The notes under the pieces: generated by a model
Told to the model about the DNA's origin: nothing
Database searches by the model: none
The model's input: only the letters and a program-made list of their open reading frames with translations
Assembly (NCBI RefSeq): GCF_003072125.1
Contig: NZ_QCYH01000005.1
Coordinates: forward strand, 225,137-289,136
Direction: 5' to 3'
From: Pelagivirga sediminicola
GTDB lineage: Bacteria; Pseudomonadota; Alphaproteobacteria; Rhodobacterales; Rhodobacteraceae
DNA length: 64,000 nt
Shown here: positions 9,553 to 19,093 of the stretch, piece after piece
How the letters are laid out: every line of letters begins with the position of its first letter
Numbering within the stretch: the first letter of the stretch is position 1
Made by a program: the position numbers and the translations under genes

Positions 9553-11385
9553 TCAGCTGCGCCCGAACAGCCGTTCGATATCGCTCAGCTTCAGCGCGAC
9601 ATAGGTGGGGCGCCCGTGATTGCACTGGCCCGAGAGCGGCGTCGCCTCCATCTCGCGCAGCAGCGCGTTCATCTCGTCGGCCTGCATGCGGCGGCCCGAC
9701 CGGATCGAGCCATGGCAGGACATGCGGCTGAGGATCGCGTCGATCCGCGCGCGCAAGGTGTCGCTGCCGCCCTGATCGGTCAATTCGTCCAGCACATCGA
9801 GGATCAGTGCCCGCGCATCCACATTGCCGAGGATCGCAGGGGTTTCGCGCACCGCGATGGCGCCGCCGCCGAAGGGCTCGATGCTCAGGCCCAGCGGGGC
9901 AAGCTCCGCCGCCGCGTCGCAGAGCGTGGCGCAATCGGCCTCGCTCAGATCGACGATCTCGGGGATCAGGAGGGCTTGTGCGGCGATGCCGCGCTCGTCC
10001 ATCTGGCGTTTCAGCCGCTCATAGACCAGCCGCTCATGCGCGGCGTGCTGATCGACGATGACGATACCCTCGTCCGTCTGGGCGATGATGTAGTTCTCAT
10101 GCACCTGCGCGCGGGCGGCGCCCAGCGGGGCCGAGGTCTGCGCCGCTTCCGGCTGCGGCTCCGGCTCGGCGCGGGCGCTGTAGCTGCTCTGCATCTCCGA
10201 AAATCCCGGCGCCTGCGCGGCATAGCTGGCGGCGCGCGCCTGCGCGGACGGGCGGTCCATCTGGTAGACGCGCGCGCCGGTGGGCTCGGGCGTGAAGGCG
10301 CCCAGCGTGCCCGCCGCCACGGTCGAGGAGGCGCGGTGCCCCGCCTCGGCCAGCGTGTGACGCAGCCCCGACACGATCAGCCCGCGCACGGTGCCGGGAT
10401 CGCGGAACCGCACCTCGGATTTCGCGGGATGCACGTTGACGTCCACCAGCGTCGGCGCGCAGTCGATGAAAAGCGCGGCCACCGGGTGCCGGTCACGGCT
10501 GAGCACGTCCATATAGCCCGCGCGCAGGGCGCCGATCAGCATCCGGTCGCGCACCGGGCGGCCATTCACGAACAGGAACTGCGCCACCGCGGCGCCGCGC
10601 GAATAGGTTGGCAGGCCCGCGCAGCCGGTCATGTGGAACCCGTCCCGCTCGGCGTCGATGCGCATCGAGTTGTCGGCGAAATCGCGGCCGATGATTCGGG
10701 CAAGCCGCGCGTGGAGTGCATCAAACAGATCACCCGTTTCGGCATCGACGCGGAAGGTCTGCCGCCCTTCGCCGCCGCCCGACACGTCGCGCAAGGTAAA
10801 GCTGACCTGCGGCTCGGCCATCGCCAGCCGCTTGATCACGTCGCCGATGGCCTGCGCCTCGGCCCGGTCGGTGCGCATGAATTTCAGCCGCGCGGGCGTG
10901 GCGTGGAACAGATCGCGCAATGTGATGATGGTACCGCCGTTCAGCGCGGCGGGGCGCACCGCGCCAACCTTGCCGCCCGACACCGCGATTTCGGCGCCGT
11001 CATGCCCGGCCGCGCGCGACGTGACGGTCAGCCGCCCGACCGCGCCCAATGAGGCCAGCGCCTCGCCGCGAAAGCCGAAGCTGTGGATGTTGAGCAGGTC
11101 GCTCCCGTCGATCTTGGACGTGGCGTGCCGCGCCAGCGCCAGCGGCAGATCGTCCGGCGCCATGCCGCAGCCGTCATCGCTCACGCGGATCAGCGTCTTG
11201 CCGCCATCGGCAATCTCCACGGTGATGCGCCGCGCGCCCGCGTCGATGGCGTTCTCGACCAGTTCCTTGACGGCGGAGGCGGGTCGCTCCACCACTTCGC
11301 CGGCCGCGATGCGGTTGATCGCCGCCTCGTCAAGCTGGCGGATCACGGGCGCGGAGTGGCCGATATGGGGGGCGTGTTCGTTCAT
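9553..11385 (-). CDS. mutL: DNA mismatch repair protein MutL
   Basis: Couples MutS mismatch recognition to strand incision. The 610-aa protein has the GHKL ATPase N-terminus ([40 protein letters not shown]) and a C-terminal dimerisation domain. The endonuclease motif [12 protein letters not shown] fits DQHAx2Ex4E, so this MutL should nick DNA, as expected in a MutH-lacking alphaproteobacterium. The start at 11385 (MNEHAPHIG) is chosen because the family N-terminus follows at once; the frame is open much further upstream with no homologous sequence. Linker residues about 330-400 are low-complexity. Confidence 0.96.
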   Translation of the reverse strand: MNEHAPHIGHSAPVIRQLDEAAINRIAAGEVVERPASAVKELVENAIDAGARRITVEIADGGKTLIRVSDDGCGMAPDDLPLALARHATSKIDGSDLLNIHSFGFRGEALASLGAVGRLTVTSRAAGHDGAEIAVSGGKVGAVRPAALNGGTIITLRDLFHATPARLKFMRTDRAEAQAIGDVIKRLAMAEPQVSFTLRDVSGGGEGRQTFRVDAETGDLFDALHARLARIIGRDFADNSMRIDAERDGFHMTGCAGLPTYSRGAAVAQFLFVNGRPVRDRMLIGALRAGYMDVLSRDRHPVAALFIDCAPTLVDVNVHPAKSEVRFRDPGTVRGLIVSGLRHTLAEAGHRASSTVAAGTLGAFTPEPTGARVYQMDRPSAQARAASYAAQAPGFSEMQSSYSARAEPEPQPEAAQTSAPLGAARAQVHENYIIAQTDEGIVIVDQHAAHERLVYERLKRQMDERGIAAQALLIPEIVDLSEADCATLCDAAAELAPLGLSIEPFGGGAIAVRETPAILGNVDARALILDVLDELTDQGGSDTLRARIDAILSRMSCHGSIRSGRRMQADEMNALLREMEATPLSGQCNHGRPTYVALKLSDIERLFGRS

Positions 11386-11578
11386 GCCACAAGACCTAGC
11401 ATGCGCGCGCGCGATTCGGCCACCGGATTGCAAGCTGCGCAGAACCGGACGCGGGCGATTGCTCAAAACCTCAAAAAACGCCACGCGGGGATGTGCGGTC
11501 TCTACATTGGCGATATAGAGCGCTAGTATGGCGCCCAAACATGGGGGCGCACCCCGATCAGGGCCGGGCAGGGCATAG

Positions 11579-13813
11579 ATGAGCAATTCAGGACGGCGCA
11601 AGCCACCTTTGGTGGCCGACAGGCGCAAGACCAAGGCAAAGACGAAACCGAAGGCGGCATCGACCCCGCGCAAGGCCCGCAAACGCGCGCCTGCTCGGCC
11701 GCGCGGCGGCAACGTCGTCACGCGCGGCATCTTCGGGCTGTTTCGCTGGGTCTGGCGCATCGTCTGGGGGATCGGCTGGCGGCTGACGGCGATCGTGCTG
11801 CTGATCGTGGGGGTGATGACCGCCTATACCTACACCACCTTGCCCGAGGTATCGGCGCTGCTGGACGGGCGCGCGCGCGGCTCGGTGACGCTGCTGGATC
11901 GCGACAGCGACGTGTTTGCGTGGCGCGGCGATCAGTTCGGCGGGGCGGTGAACGCGCAGGCGGTGTCCAAGCACCTGCGCAACGCCGTGATCGCGACCGA
12001 GGACAAGCGGTTCTACATGCATCCCGGCGTCGATCCCATCGGCATTGCCAGCGCGATCAGCATCAACCTGCGCGAGGGGCGCGGGCCGCTGTCGGGCCAC
12101 GGCGGTTCGACCCTGACACAGCAGACGGCCAAACTGCTGTGCGTGGGGCGCGAATATGTCGAGTCCGAATGGGAGAGCGAGGCGGATTACATCGCCGATT
12201 GCCGCCGCAGCTCGCTGAGCCGCAAGGCCAAGGAGGCGATCTATGCCTTGGCGATGGAGGCCAAGTATTCCAAGGAAGAAATCCTCTCGATCTATCTGAA
12301 CCGCGCTTACATGGGCGGCGGTGCCTACGGCGCCGAGGCGGCGGCGCAGCGCTATTTCGGCAAACACGCGGCCCAGCTGAACCCGTCCGAAGGCGCCATG
12401 CTGGCGGGTCTTCTGACCGCGCCGTCCACATTGGCGCCGACCAGCAATATCGAGCGCAGCCAGAACCGCGCATCGGTGGTGATCGGCCTGATGCGCGCCC
12501 AGGGTTTCCTGACCCCGTCCGAAGCCGCCGTGGCGCAGGCCAACCCGGCCGAGCTGTCCGAGGCGGCGGAGCGGCAGGCGGGCGGATATTTCGCCGATTG
12601 GGTGATGTCGTCGGGCCCCGAATTCTTTACGCGCGACACCACGGAGGATGTCATCATCCGCACCACGCTCGACCAGCGCATCCAGCGCGCGGCCGAGGAA
12701 GGGCTGCGCGCCGTCTTCGACGAAAAGCTGCGCGACGGGTCCAAGGCGCAGGCCGCCGTGGTGGTCATGTCCTCGGACGGGGCCGTGCGCGCGATGATCG
12801 GCGGGCGCCAGACCAAGGTATCGGGCGCCTTCAACCGCGCAACGCAGGCCAAGCGCCAGACCGGCAGCAGCTTCAAGCCGTTCGTTTATGCCACCGCGCT
12901 GGAGCTGGGACACTCCAGCATGGATACCGTCGTGGACGAGCCATATTGCCTGAACATTCCCGGCTCGGGCCAGTGGTGTCCCAGCAATTACGACAACCGG
13001 TTTCACGGCCGCGTGACATTGGCCGAGGCGCTGAAGAGGTCCTACAACATCCCCGCCGTCAAGGTGGCCGAAGCGGTCGGCCTCGATCTGGTGCGCAAGG
13101 TGGCCAGCGATTTCGGCATCGACAGCGATCTGGCCGCCGGTCCCGCGCTGGCGCTAGGCGCGTCCGAAAGCACGCTGCTGGAAATGACGGGCGCCTTTGC
13201 CGGCATCCTCAACGGCGGCTCGTCGGTGACGCCCTATGGCCTCGTCGAGTTGAAGCTGCTGGGCCAGGATCAGCCCGTCATGGGCGCGGGCGGCGGCATT
13301 GGCGAGCGCGTGATCCGCGAGGATGCGGCGCGCGAGCTGACCTGGATGATGAGCCAGGTCGTCGATGGCGGCACCGGCGCGCGGGCCAAATTGCCGGGCC
13401 GCGAGGCGGCGGGCAAGACCGGCACGACGCAGGCGGCGCGCGATGCGTGGTTCCTGGGCTTTACCGCCGATTACGTGGCCGGCGTCTGGATGGGCTATGA
13501 CGACAACACCCCCCTGACCGGCGTGACGGGCGGCGGATTGCCGGCGGAGATCTGGCGCGAGGTGATGGTGCGCGTGCAGGAGGGCATGCCCGCCACCCCC
13601 CTGCCGATGGACCGCCCGGTCCAGCGCCCGGCAGAGCCGCAGATCGTCAATCAGCAACCGGGCCAGGGATATCAGGGATACCAGGGCCAGCAGGGCAGCC
13701 AGGAACCGAACACGCTGCAGCAGGACCGCCCCGGCCAGATGCAGCCGCGCCCGCAGCCGCAGCAGCGCGAGGGGCCGATCCAGAGCATCCTGCGCCAGCT
13801 GCTCGGCGGCTGA
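11579..13813 (+). CDS. Class A penicillin-binding protein (PBP1A-type)
   Basis: Bifunctional murein synthase at the inner membrane: glycosyltransferase plus transpeptidase. The 744-aa protein has a basic cytoplasmic head (1-58), one membrane helix (about 60-85), a GT51 domain with the catalytic ATEDKRFY motif (Glu141), and a transpeptidase domain with SxxK at 430-433 (SSFK), SxN at 488-490 (SYN) and KTG at 613-615. The last 75 residues are Pro/Gln-rich, with a [12 protein letters not shown] repeat, probably a disordered periplasmic tail. It is transcribed away from mutL and ends at a strong terminator. Confidence 0.93.
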   Translation: MSNSGRRKPPLVADRRKTKAKTKPKAASTPRKARKRAPARPRGGNVVTRGIFGLFRWVWRIVWGIGWRLTAIVLLIVGVMTAYTYTTLPEVSALLDGRARGSVTLLDRDSDVFAWRGDQFGGAVNAQAVSKHLRNAVIATEDKRFYMHPGVDPIGIASAISINLREGRGPLSGHGGSTLTQQTAKLLCVGREYVESEWESEADYIADCRRSSLSRKAKEAIYALAMEAKYSKEEILSIYLNRAYMGGGAYGAEAAAQRYFGKHAAQLNPSEGAMLAGLLTAPSTLAPTSNIERSQNRASVVIGLMRAQGFLTPSEAAVAQANPAELSEAAERQAGGYFADWVMSSGPEFFTRDTTEDVIIRTTLDQRIQRAAEEGLRAVFDEKLRDGSKAQAAVVVMSSDGAVRAMIGGRQTKVSGAFNRATQAKRQTGSSFKPFVYATALELGHSSMDTVVDEPYCLNIPGSGQWCPSNYDNRFHGRVTLAEALKRSYNIPAVKVAEAVGLDLVRKVASDFGIDSDLAAGPALALGASESTLLEMTGAFAGILNGGSSVTPYGLVELKLLGQDQPVMGAGGGIGERVIREDAARELTWMMSQVVDGGTGARAKLPGREAAGKTGTTQAARDAWFLGFTADYVAGVWMGYDDNTPLTGVTGGGLPAEIWREVMVRVQEGMPATPLPMDRPVQRPAEPQIVNQQPGQGYQGYQGQQGSQEPNTLQQDRPGQMQPRPQPQQREGPIQSILRQLLGG

Positions 13814-13844
13814 ACACTCGCGGCCGCCGCAAGGCGCGGCCCAT

Positions 13845-13887
13845 GAAAAAAGGCGCGCGCCCTGCTGCGAGGGCTGCGCGCCTTTTC
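13845..13887. terminator. Bidirectional terminator between the PBP gene and mlaC
   Basis: A GC-rich stem (GGCGCGC paired with GCGCGCC) is flanked by an A run on the left and a T run on the right, so it can end both converging transcripts. It lies about 30 bp from each stop codon. Confidence 0.8.
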
Positions 13888-13916
13888 CCTATCCCGGCGG
13901 GCCGGTGCGGTGCAGG

Positions 13917-14522
13917 TTATCCCGCCCGCCGCAGATCCGCGATGAGCGCGTCGATATTGCCCTGACGCCGATCCAGCATCGAGCCGATTTCGGTCCGCTC
14001 GCTCAGCCGCAGGCTGATGCCTTCGATCACCATGTCGAAAAACAGATCGCGCCCGGACCGGTCCGACACGAGGAAGCGCACGTCGAACGGGGCCTCGCCG
14101 CGCAGGTTGACGCGGCTTTGCACCTCGTACCAGGATTTGACGGCGCGCACGTTCTGCACCTCGATCTGGCCGCCGACGAACTCCTTGAACCGCTTGCCGT
14201 ATTTGCGCGCGATATAGCCGCGGAACGCCTCGGTATAGGCGCGCATCTGCGCGGCGCTCGCGCGGTTGGCATCCGCGCCCAAGGTGCTGCGCGCGATCAG
14301 ATCGACATCGGCGTAGCGGCGGAAGATCGCCTCGAACTGGCCGATCATCGCGTTCAGCGACGCGCCGCTGGCGATGACGCGGTTGATCTCGGCAACAAGG
14401 CTGTCGACCAGCGTTCTCGCGCCGCTTTGCGTCAGCGCCAGAACGCTGCGGGGAAGCGTGGCCACGCAGGCCGCACCGATTGCGGCCGCCATTACGCCGC
14501 GGCGGGAGATTTTATTGGTCAT
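13917..14522 (-). CDS. mlaC: Phospholipid-binding protein MlaC (periplasmic)
   Basis: MlaC ferries phospholipids between the outer-membrane MlaA complex and the inner-membrane MlaFEDB pump. The 201-aa protein has a signal sequence starting NKISRRGVMAAAIGAAC; the twin Arg may route it through Tat. The mature part shows the Tol-tolerant Ttg2D/MlaC family pattern (FEAIFRRYADVDLIAR, YTEAFRGYIARKYGKRF). Its start overlaps the mlaA stop by 11 bp, so the two are translated together. The rest of the Mla pump is not in the window. Confidence 0.88.
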   Translation of the reverse strand: MTNKISRRGVMAAAIGAACVATLPRSVLALTQSGARTLVDSLVAEINRVIASGASLNAMIGQFEAIFRRYADVDLIARSTLGADANRASAAQMRAYTEAFRGYIARKYGKRFKEFVGGQIEVQNVRAVKSWYEVQSRVNLRGEAPFDVRFLVSDRSGRDLFFDMVIEGISLRLSERTEIGSMLDRRQGNIDALIADLRRAG

Positions 14523-15345
14523 AGGGATCCTCGTAATCTGCGCTGACTGCTGCGGGGGGCGCGGCGGCCGCCGGGGCGCCGCCGTCCGTGTCGTAGGGAT
14601 CGAGATAGGCCTCACTGCCGCCATTTCCCACCTTGAAGCGGCGATTTTGCAGATAAAGCGACCGCGCCGCGGCATAGCTGTCGGCGCTGTCATACAGCAC
14701 CGAGTCGATCGTGTCGCTATAGCGCGCACGCCCGGTCAGGCCGCGCGAGGCGCGCGCGCCCAAGGCATAATAGACCTCCGGGTCTTCGATCACGAAGTCC
14801 AGCGGATTGGTAAACAGATCCACCACCCGGCCCACCGCCGCGCGGCTGGTCGACGGCCCCAGAACCGGCAGTTCCACATACGGCCCCTCGTTCACGCCCC
14901 AGACATACAGCGTCTTGCCGAAATCGGCGTCGGTATGGGCCGACATGTTCAGATCCGTCGCGGTATCGAACAGCCCGCCGAGCCCCAGCGTTGTGTTGAC
15001 CACAAAGCGATAGAAATCGCTGGTCGCGCCGCGCCCGTTGCCCTGAAGCATGTTGTTCACGATCGAGCCGGGCAGCGTCAGGTTGGTCGAGAAATTGCTG
15101 ATCACCGTCTCGACATCATCGGCGACGAACGCGCTGTATCCCTCCGACACGGGCCGCAGCAGCGCCTTGTCTAGTGACTTGTTGAACGCGTGGGTGCGGC
15201 GATTCGATTGCTCGTAAGGATCGTGGGGCGCACCGCGCGTGACTGCCGGATCAGGCTGCGCGCAGGCCGACAGCAGCCCTAGAAGACCGGCACAAAGAAC
15301 GGCCCGCACTGCCAAGGGTTTGAAAACAAGAGAGAGTTGGTTCAA
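14512..15345 (-). CDS. mlaA: Outer-membrane lipoprotein MlaA (VacJ)
   Basis: MlaA removes phospholipids from the outer leaflet of the outer membrane and hands them to MlaC. The 277-aa protein has a lipoprotein signal with lipobox LSAC (Cys28), the DPYEQSNRRTHAFNKSLD family start and the conserved GPYVELPVLGPS segment. The tail (about 245-277) is rich in Ala, Pro and acidic residues and ends in DYEDPYDQ. mlaC follows with an 11-bp overlap. Confidence 0.92.
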   Translation of the reverse strand: MNQLSLVFKPLAVRAVLCAGLLGLLSACAQPDPAVTRGAPHDPYEQSNRRTHAFNKSLDKALLRPVSEGYSAFVADDVETVISNFSTNLTLPGSIVNNMLQGNGRGATSDFYRFVVNTTLGLGGLFDTATDLNMSAHTDADFGKTLYVWGVNEGPYVELPVLGPSTSRAAVGRVVDLFTNPLDFVIEDPEVYYALGARASRGLTGRARYSDTIDSVLYDSADSYAAARSLYLQNRRFKVGNGGSEAYLDPYDTDGGAPAAAAPPAAVSADYEDPYDQ

Positions 15346-15639
15346 AAGATCACCTTCGGGCCAGCCATGACGTTTTGCCGCCGAAGCGACGCAAAATTCC
15401 TAAAACGCGCGGCGCCGTGTCGAACCGGCGCCCAATTTCGGCGATCAAAGCCATGGCACGCAGCGCGCATACCGGCATGCGCCGGCTCATCCCCATCCCG
15501 CGACGTAGCGTTTTACGCGTTCGCGCGCAAGTATTCGGGTGCGCCGGACGCATGCATGCGCCCCGTTTTTGCCGTTTCAATCCGCCGCGCGGCAAGATAG
15601 CGTCCGGCGGTGAAAAAACAGCACGAAGGAATGCGACAG

Positions 15640-16101
15640 ATGGGTAAGTTCGAGACGAAGCTGGCCGAAATGGGCGTGAAGCTGCCCGACGCACCGGCGC
15701 CTGCGGCAAATTACGTGCCGTATGTGCAGGTGGGCGACATGGTCTATGTCTCCGGCCAGATCTCAAGCGATGACAGCGGCCTGCTGACGGGCAAGCTGGG
15801 CGATGATCTGGACACGGCGGCAGGCGCCGCGGCGGCGCGCCGCTGTGCGATATCGCTGCTGGCGCAGGTCAAGGCGGCGTGCGGCGGTGATCTGGACCGT
15901 CTGGTGCGGGTGGTCAAGCTGGGCGGTTTCGTCAACTCCACCCCCGATTTCACCGAGCAGCCGCAGGTCATCAACGGCGCGTCCGATCTGCTGGCCGAAG
16001 CGCTGGGCGATGCGGGCAAACATGCGCGCGCCGCGGTGTCGGCCGCGTCTTTGCCGCTGGGCGTTGCGGTGGAAATCGAAGGTATCTTCCAGATCGCATG
16101 A
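15640..16101 (+). CDS. RidA/YjgF-type enamine/imine deaminase family protein
   Basis: A 153-aa member of the Rid superfamily, whose archetype hydrolyses reactive enamines made by PLP enzymes. It has the trimeric-fold pattern (VQVGDMVYVSGQIS near the start, LDRLVRVVKLGGFVNS, and a C-terminal PLGVAVEIEGIF). The canonical catalytic Arg context of RidA is not obvious, and length is longer than RidA (about 128), so it belongs to a YjgH or Rid4-7-like branch. GAAGGA lies 9 bp before the chosen ATG at 15640. The stop overlaps the next start by 4 bp. Confidence 0.85.
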   Translation: MGKFETKLAEMGVKLPDAPAPAANYVPYVQVGDMVYVSGQISSDDSGLLTGKLGDDLDTAAGAAAARRCAISLLAQVKAACGGDLDRLVRVVKLGGFVNSTPDFTEQPQVINGASDLLAEALGDAGKHARAAVSAASLPLGVAVEIEGIFQIA

Positions 16102-16865
16102 CAGCGCTGGACCCGGCCTTCCTGCGCCGGCCGCTTGCACATCGTGCCCTGCACGATCTGCAGGCGGGCCGGCCTGAAAACTCGCGCGCGGCGATCCGCG
16201 CGGCGGTGGATGCGGGCTATGGCATCGAGATCGATGTGCAAATGTCATCCGATGGCGTCGCCATGGTGTTCCATGACGACGATCTGGACCGCCTGACCGA
16301 TGCCACTGGCCCGATTCGCGCCCGCAGCGCCGCGGGCCTTGCTGCCATCGCGCTGACGGGTGGCGATGAGGGCATCCCGACGCTGGCCGAAGTGTTGGCG
16401 CTGGTTGCCGGGCGCGTGCCGCTGCTGGTCGAGGTGAAGGACCAGCACGGGCAGATGGGCCCGGTCGACGGCGTGCTGGAGGCGGCGGTGGCCCGCGATC
16501 TGGCGGGATATGACGGGCCGTTCGCGGTGATGTCGTTCAACCCCCACTCGGTCAATGCCTTGCGGCGCGCCGCGCCGGATGTGCCGCGCGGCATCGTCAG
16601 TTGCGCCTACAGGGCGGAGGATTGCCCCGAATTGCCGCAGGATGTGCGGGACCGGCTGCGCGGCATTCCCGATTATGCGCGCGTCGGCGCCTGTTTCATC
16701 AGTCACGAATGGGACGATCTGGACCGCCCGCGCGTGGCCGAGCTGGCCGCCGGGGGCGCCGCGATCCTGTGCTGGACCATCCGCAGCCCGGAGGCCGAGC
16801 GCGCGGCGCGGCGCATCGCCGCGAATATCACCTTCGAGCGGTATCTGCCCGATCAGCCGTCTTGA
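16098..16865 (+). CDS. Glycerophosphodiester phosphodiesterase
   Basis: Hydrolyses glycerophosphodiesters to glycerol-3-phosphate and an alcohol. The 255-aa TIM-barrel protein has the catalytic AHRALHDLQAGRPENSRAA start (HR and E of the family), GIEIDVQMSSDG (metal-binding E and D) and FHDDDLDRLTDATG (second catalytic His). No signal peptide is seen, so it is cytoplasmic (UgpQ-like). It overlaps the Rid gene by 4 bp. Confidence 0.9.
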   Translation: MTALDPAFLRRPLAHRALHDLQAGRPENSRAAIRAAVDAGYGIEIDVQMSSDGVAMVFHDDDLDRLTDATGPIRARSAAGLAAIALTGGDEGIPTLAEVLALVAGRVPLLVEVKDQHGQMGPVDGVLEAAVARDLAGYDGPFAVMSFNPHSVNALRRAAPDVPRGIVSCAYRAEDCPELPQDVRDRLRGIPDYARVGACFISHEWDDLDRPRVAELAAGGAAILCWTIRSPEAERAARRIAANITFERYLPDQPS

Positions 16866-16916
16866 ATCGCGCGCCGAAAGGCACAGGTTGAGCGTGGGCA
16901 GCGAGGCGACGAATCC

Positions 16917-18107
16917 ATGACATCCGGCAGTGACATCACCATCCGCGCGCATGGCGATCTAAGCGGTATCGCCGCCGCCGATTGGGATGCCTGCGCCTGC
17001 CCCGAGGCGGCGCAGGGCGGCCGCCCCTTCGATCCGTTCACCACCTACCGCTTTCTCAAGGCGCTGGAGGACAGCGGCTCGGTCGGGCCGCGCACCGGCT
17101 GGCAGGCGCAATACCTGACCGCCGAGGTGGATGGACAGATCATCGCCTGCGCGCCGCTTTACGCCAAATCGCACAGTCAGGGCGAATACGTCTTCGATCA
17201 CGCGTGGGGGGATGCCTATCAGCGGGTCGGCGGGCGTTACTATCCCAAGCTGCAGCTGGCCGTGCCCTTTACCCCCGTGACCGGCCGCCGGTTCCTGACC
17301 CGTCCGGGGCATGAGGAGACCGGGCGCGCCGCGCTGATCCAGGGCGCCGTGCAGATCGCCGAAGGCAATGCGCTCTCGTCGCTGCACATCACCTTCTGCA
17401 CCGGGGCCGAGGCCGAGGCGGGCGAGCGGATCGGCCTTTTGCGCCGCACCGGGCAACAGTTTCACTGGCTGAACGAGGGCTATGCCGATTTCGACGCCTT
17501 TCTCGCGGCGCTCAGCGCGCGCAAACGCAAGAATATTCGCAAGGAGCGCCGCAGCGCGCAGGATTTCGGCGGCGAGATCGTGCAGCTGACCGGCGCCCGG
17601 ATCCGGCCCGAGCATTGGGACGCCGTCTGGGAGTTCTATCAGGATACCGGCGCGCGCAAATGGGGCACGCCCTACCTGACGCGCGCCTTTTTTGACATCG
17701 CGCACGAGACGCTGCGGGACGACATCCTGCTGATATTTGCGCGGCGGCAGGGCCGGCCCGTGGCGGGCGCGGTCAACTTCATCGGGGCGTCGGCGTTATA
17801 TGGCCGCTACTGGGGCTGCACCGAGGATCACCCGTGCCTCCACTTTGAGTTGTGCTATTATCAAGCGATTGATTACGCTCTGAAGCACGGGCTGGCCCGC
17901 GTCGAGGCCGGCGCGCAAGGAGAACACAAGCTGGCACGCGGATATCTGCCGGTGGCCACGCATTCGCTGCATTGGATCCGCGATGCGGGCTTTGCCGAAG
18001 CGGTGGCGCAATATCTGCGCGCGGAAGGCGCCGCCGTGGAGCAGGACATCGAGATACTGACGTCCTACGGGCCGTTCAGGAAAACACCGAAGGAGGATCA
18101 CCAATGA
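16917..18107 (+). CDS. GNAT-fold protein of the DUF482/COG3146 family
   Basis: A 396-aa protein related to FemAB/GNAT acyltransferases (COG3146). Recognisable pieces are [19 protein letters not shown] near the start, the [18 protein letters not shown] segment, a basic [10 protein letters not shown] stretch and the C-terminal [12 protein letters not shown] loop. The substrate is not established; relatives were annotated as peptidoglycan or aminoacyl-transfer enzymes by fold only. It starts 51 bp after the phosphodiesterase gene and its stop overlaps the next start by 4 bp. Confidence 0.82.
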   Translation: MTSGSDITIRAHGDLSGIAAADWDACACPEAAQGGRPFDPFTTYRFLKALEDSGSVGPRTGWQAQYLTAEVDGQIIACAPLYAKSHSQGEYVFDHAWGDAYQRVGGRYYPKLQLAVPFTPVTGRRFLTRPGHEETGRAALIQGAVQIAEGNALSSLHITFCTGAEAEAGERIGLLRRTGQQFHWLNEGYADFDAFLAALSARKRKNIRKERRSAQDFGGEIVQLTGARIRPEHWDAVWEFYQDTGARKWGTPYLTRAFFDIAHETLRDDILLIFARRQGRPVAGAVNFIGASALYGRYWGCTEDHPCLHFELCYYQAIDYALKHGLARVEAGAQGEHKLARGYLPVATHSLHWIRDAGFAEAVAQYLRAEGAAVEQDIEILTSYGPFRKTPKEDHQ

Positions 18108-18400
18108 CCGAAAAGCTGAGCGATACGGCGCGCACGACAATGATCGAGCCGCTTTTGAGAGATGGCTGGAGCCTGGTCGAGGGGCGCGATGCGATCAGCA
18201 AGGAGTTCAAGTTCTCCGATTTTGCCGATGCGCTGGGCTGGATGGTGCGCGCCGGTGTCTGGGCCGAGAAGTGGAACCACCACCCCGAATGGAGCAACGT
18301 CTATAACAAGGTCTCGGTGACGCTGACCACGCATGACGTGGACGGCCTGAGCACGCTGGACGCAAAGCTGGCCCGCAAGATGGATATTCTGGCGGGCTGA
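18104..18400 (+). CDS. phhB: 4a-hydroxytetrahydrobiopterin dehydratase (pterin carbinolamine dehydratase)
   Basis: Dehydrates 4a-hydroxytetrahydropterin to recycle the cofactor of aromatic amino acid hydroxylases. The 98-aa length and the motif [22 protein letters not shown] are diagnostic: the two His and the ExxN of the active site are present. A perfect AGGAGG lies 8 bp upstream and the ATG overlaps the preceding TGA. No phenylalanine hydroxylase is nearby, so it may serve another pterin enzyme. Confidence 0.92.
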   Translation: MTEKLSDTARTTMIEPLLRDGWSLVEGRDAISKEFKFSDFADALGWMVRAGVWAEKWNHHPEWSNVYNKVSVTLTTHDVDGLSTLDAKLARKMDILAG

Positions 18401-18427
18401 TCCGGCGCGCCGCAGGGTGACAGGAAA

Positions 18428-18495
18428 GGGAGAGGGGCGCTGCCCCTCCGCCGCGATGCGGCTCCTCCCCGGGATATTTTCAGCAAGAAGAACGG
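18428..18495. repeat. Structured intergenic element with two hairpins
   Basis: Between convergent genes lie a GAGGGGC/GCCCCTC hairpin, a second CCGC/GCGG hairpin and then CTCCCCGGGATATTTTCAGC. I recall very similar blocks ending in GGATATTTT in many Rhodobacteraceae intergenic regions, so it is probably a dispersed family element acting as a terminator. The family claim is from memory. Confidence 0.5.
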
Positions 18496-18499
18496 GCGG

Positions 18500-18988
18500 T
18501 CACATCGCGTCCAGAAGCGCCTCGCCCGCCGAGACGTTGCACTGGCCGGGGTTATCCTCTTCGTGCAGCAGGGTGATGGTGCCGTCCTCGACCAGCATCG
18601 CGTAGCGTTTGGAGCGGTTGATGAGGCCCGCAGGCGGTGCGGTGAAATCCATGCCCATCGCCTTGGTGAACGTGCTTTCGGCATCGCCCAGCATGGTGAT
18701 GCCTGCCGCGGCGGCGCCTGTCGCCTCGCCCCATGCGCCCATGACGAAGGGATCGTTGACCGAGATGCAGATGATCTCGTCCACGCCCTTGGCGGCGAAC
18801 TGATCGGCCGTGCGCACGAAGCTGGGCACATGGGCGGTGGTGCAAACGCCCGTATAGGCGCCCGGCACCGCGAAGATCACCACCTTGCGCCCGGCTGTCC
18901 TGGCCGCCAGATCGACGGTTTCGGGGCCGTCCGCGCCCAGGTGGGTAAGGTTCGCGGCGGGCAGTTTGTCACCCTTGGAGATGGACAT
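18500..18988 (-). CDS. Peroxiredoxin (Prx5 / AhpC-TSA family)
   Basis: Thiol peroxidase reducing H2O2 and alkyl hydroperoxides. The 162-aa protein has the active-site loop FAVPGAYTGVCTTAHVPSF with peroxidatic Cys49 and the preceding Thr46, and WGEAT further on. A second Cys near the C-terminus (NPGQCNVS) could act as the resolving Cys or be glutathionylated. Prx5-type enzymes usually use glutaredoxin or glutathione. It is divergent from a flavoprotein reductase gene across a 105-bp promoter region, so a joint redox role is plausible but unproven. Confidence 0.92.
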   Translation of the reverse strand: MSISKGDKLPAANLTHLGADGPETVDLAARTAGRKVVIFAVPGAYTGVCTTAHVPSFVRTADQFAAKGVDEIICISVNDPFVMGAWGEATGAAAAGITMLGDAESTFTKAMGMDFTAPPAGLINRSKRYAMLVEDGTITLLHEEDNPGQCNVSAGEALLDAM

Positions 18989-19004
18989 GATTGCATCCTG
19001 ACTG

Positions 19005-19034
19005 TTGATTGCGCTGATATGCCTGACCGATATA
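19005..19034 (+). promoter_or_regulatory. Likely promoter of the flavoprotein reductase gene
   Basis: TTGATT (19005-19010) and GATATA (19029-19034) are spaced by 18 bp, 60 bp before the start codon. It is the best sigma-70-like pair in this divergent region. Confidence 0.4.
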
Positions 19035-19093
19035 GGTTAAGCGCTGTCGGGGCCAAGCCAAAATGCGGACGCCCAGAGCAAGAGGAGCGCAAC

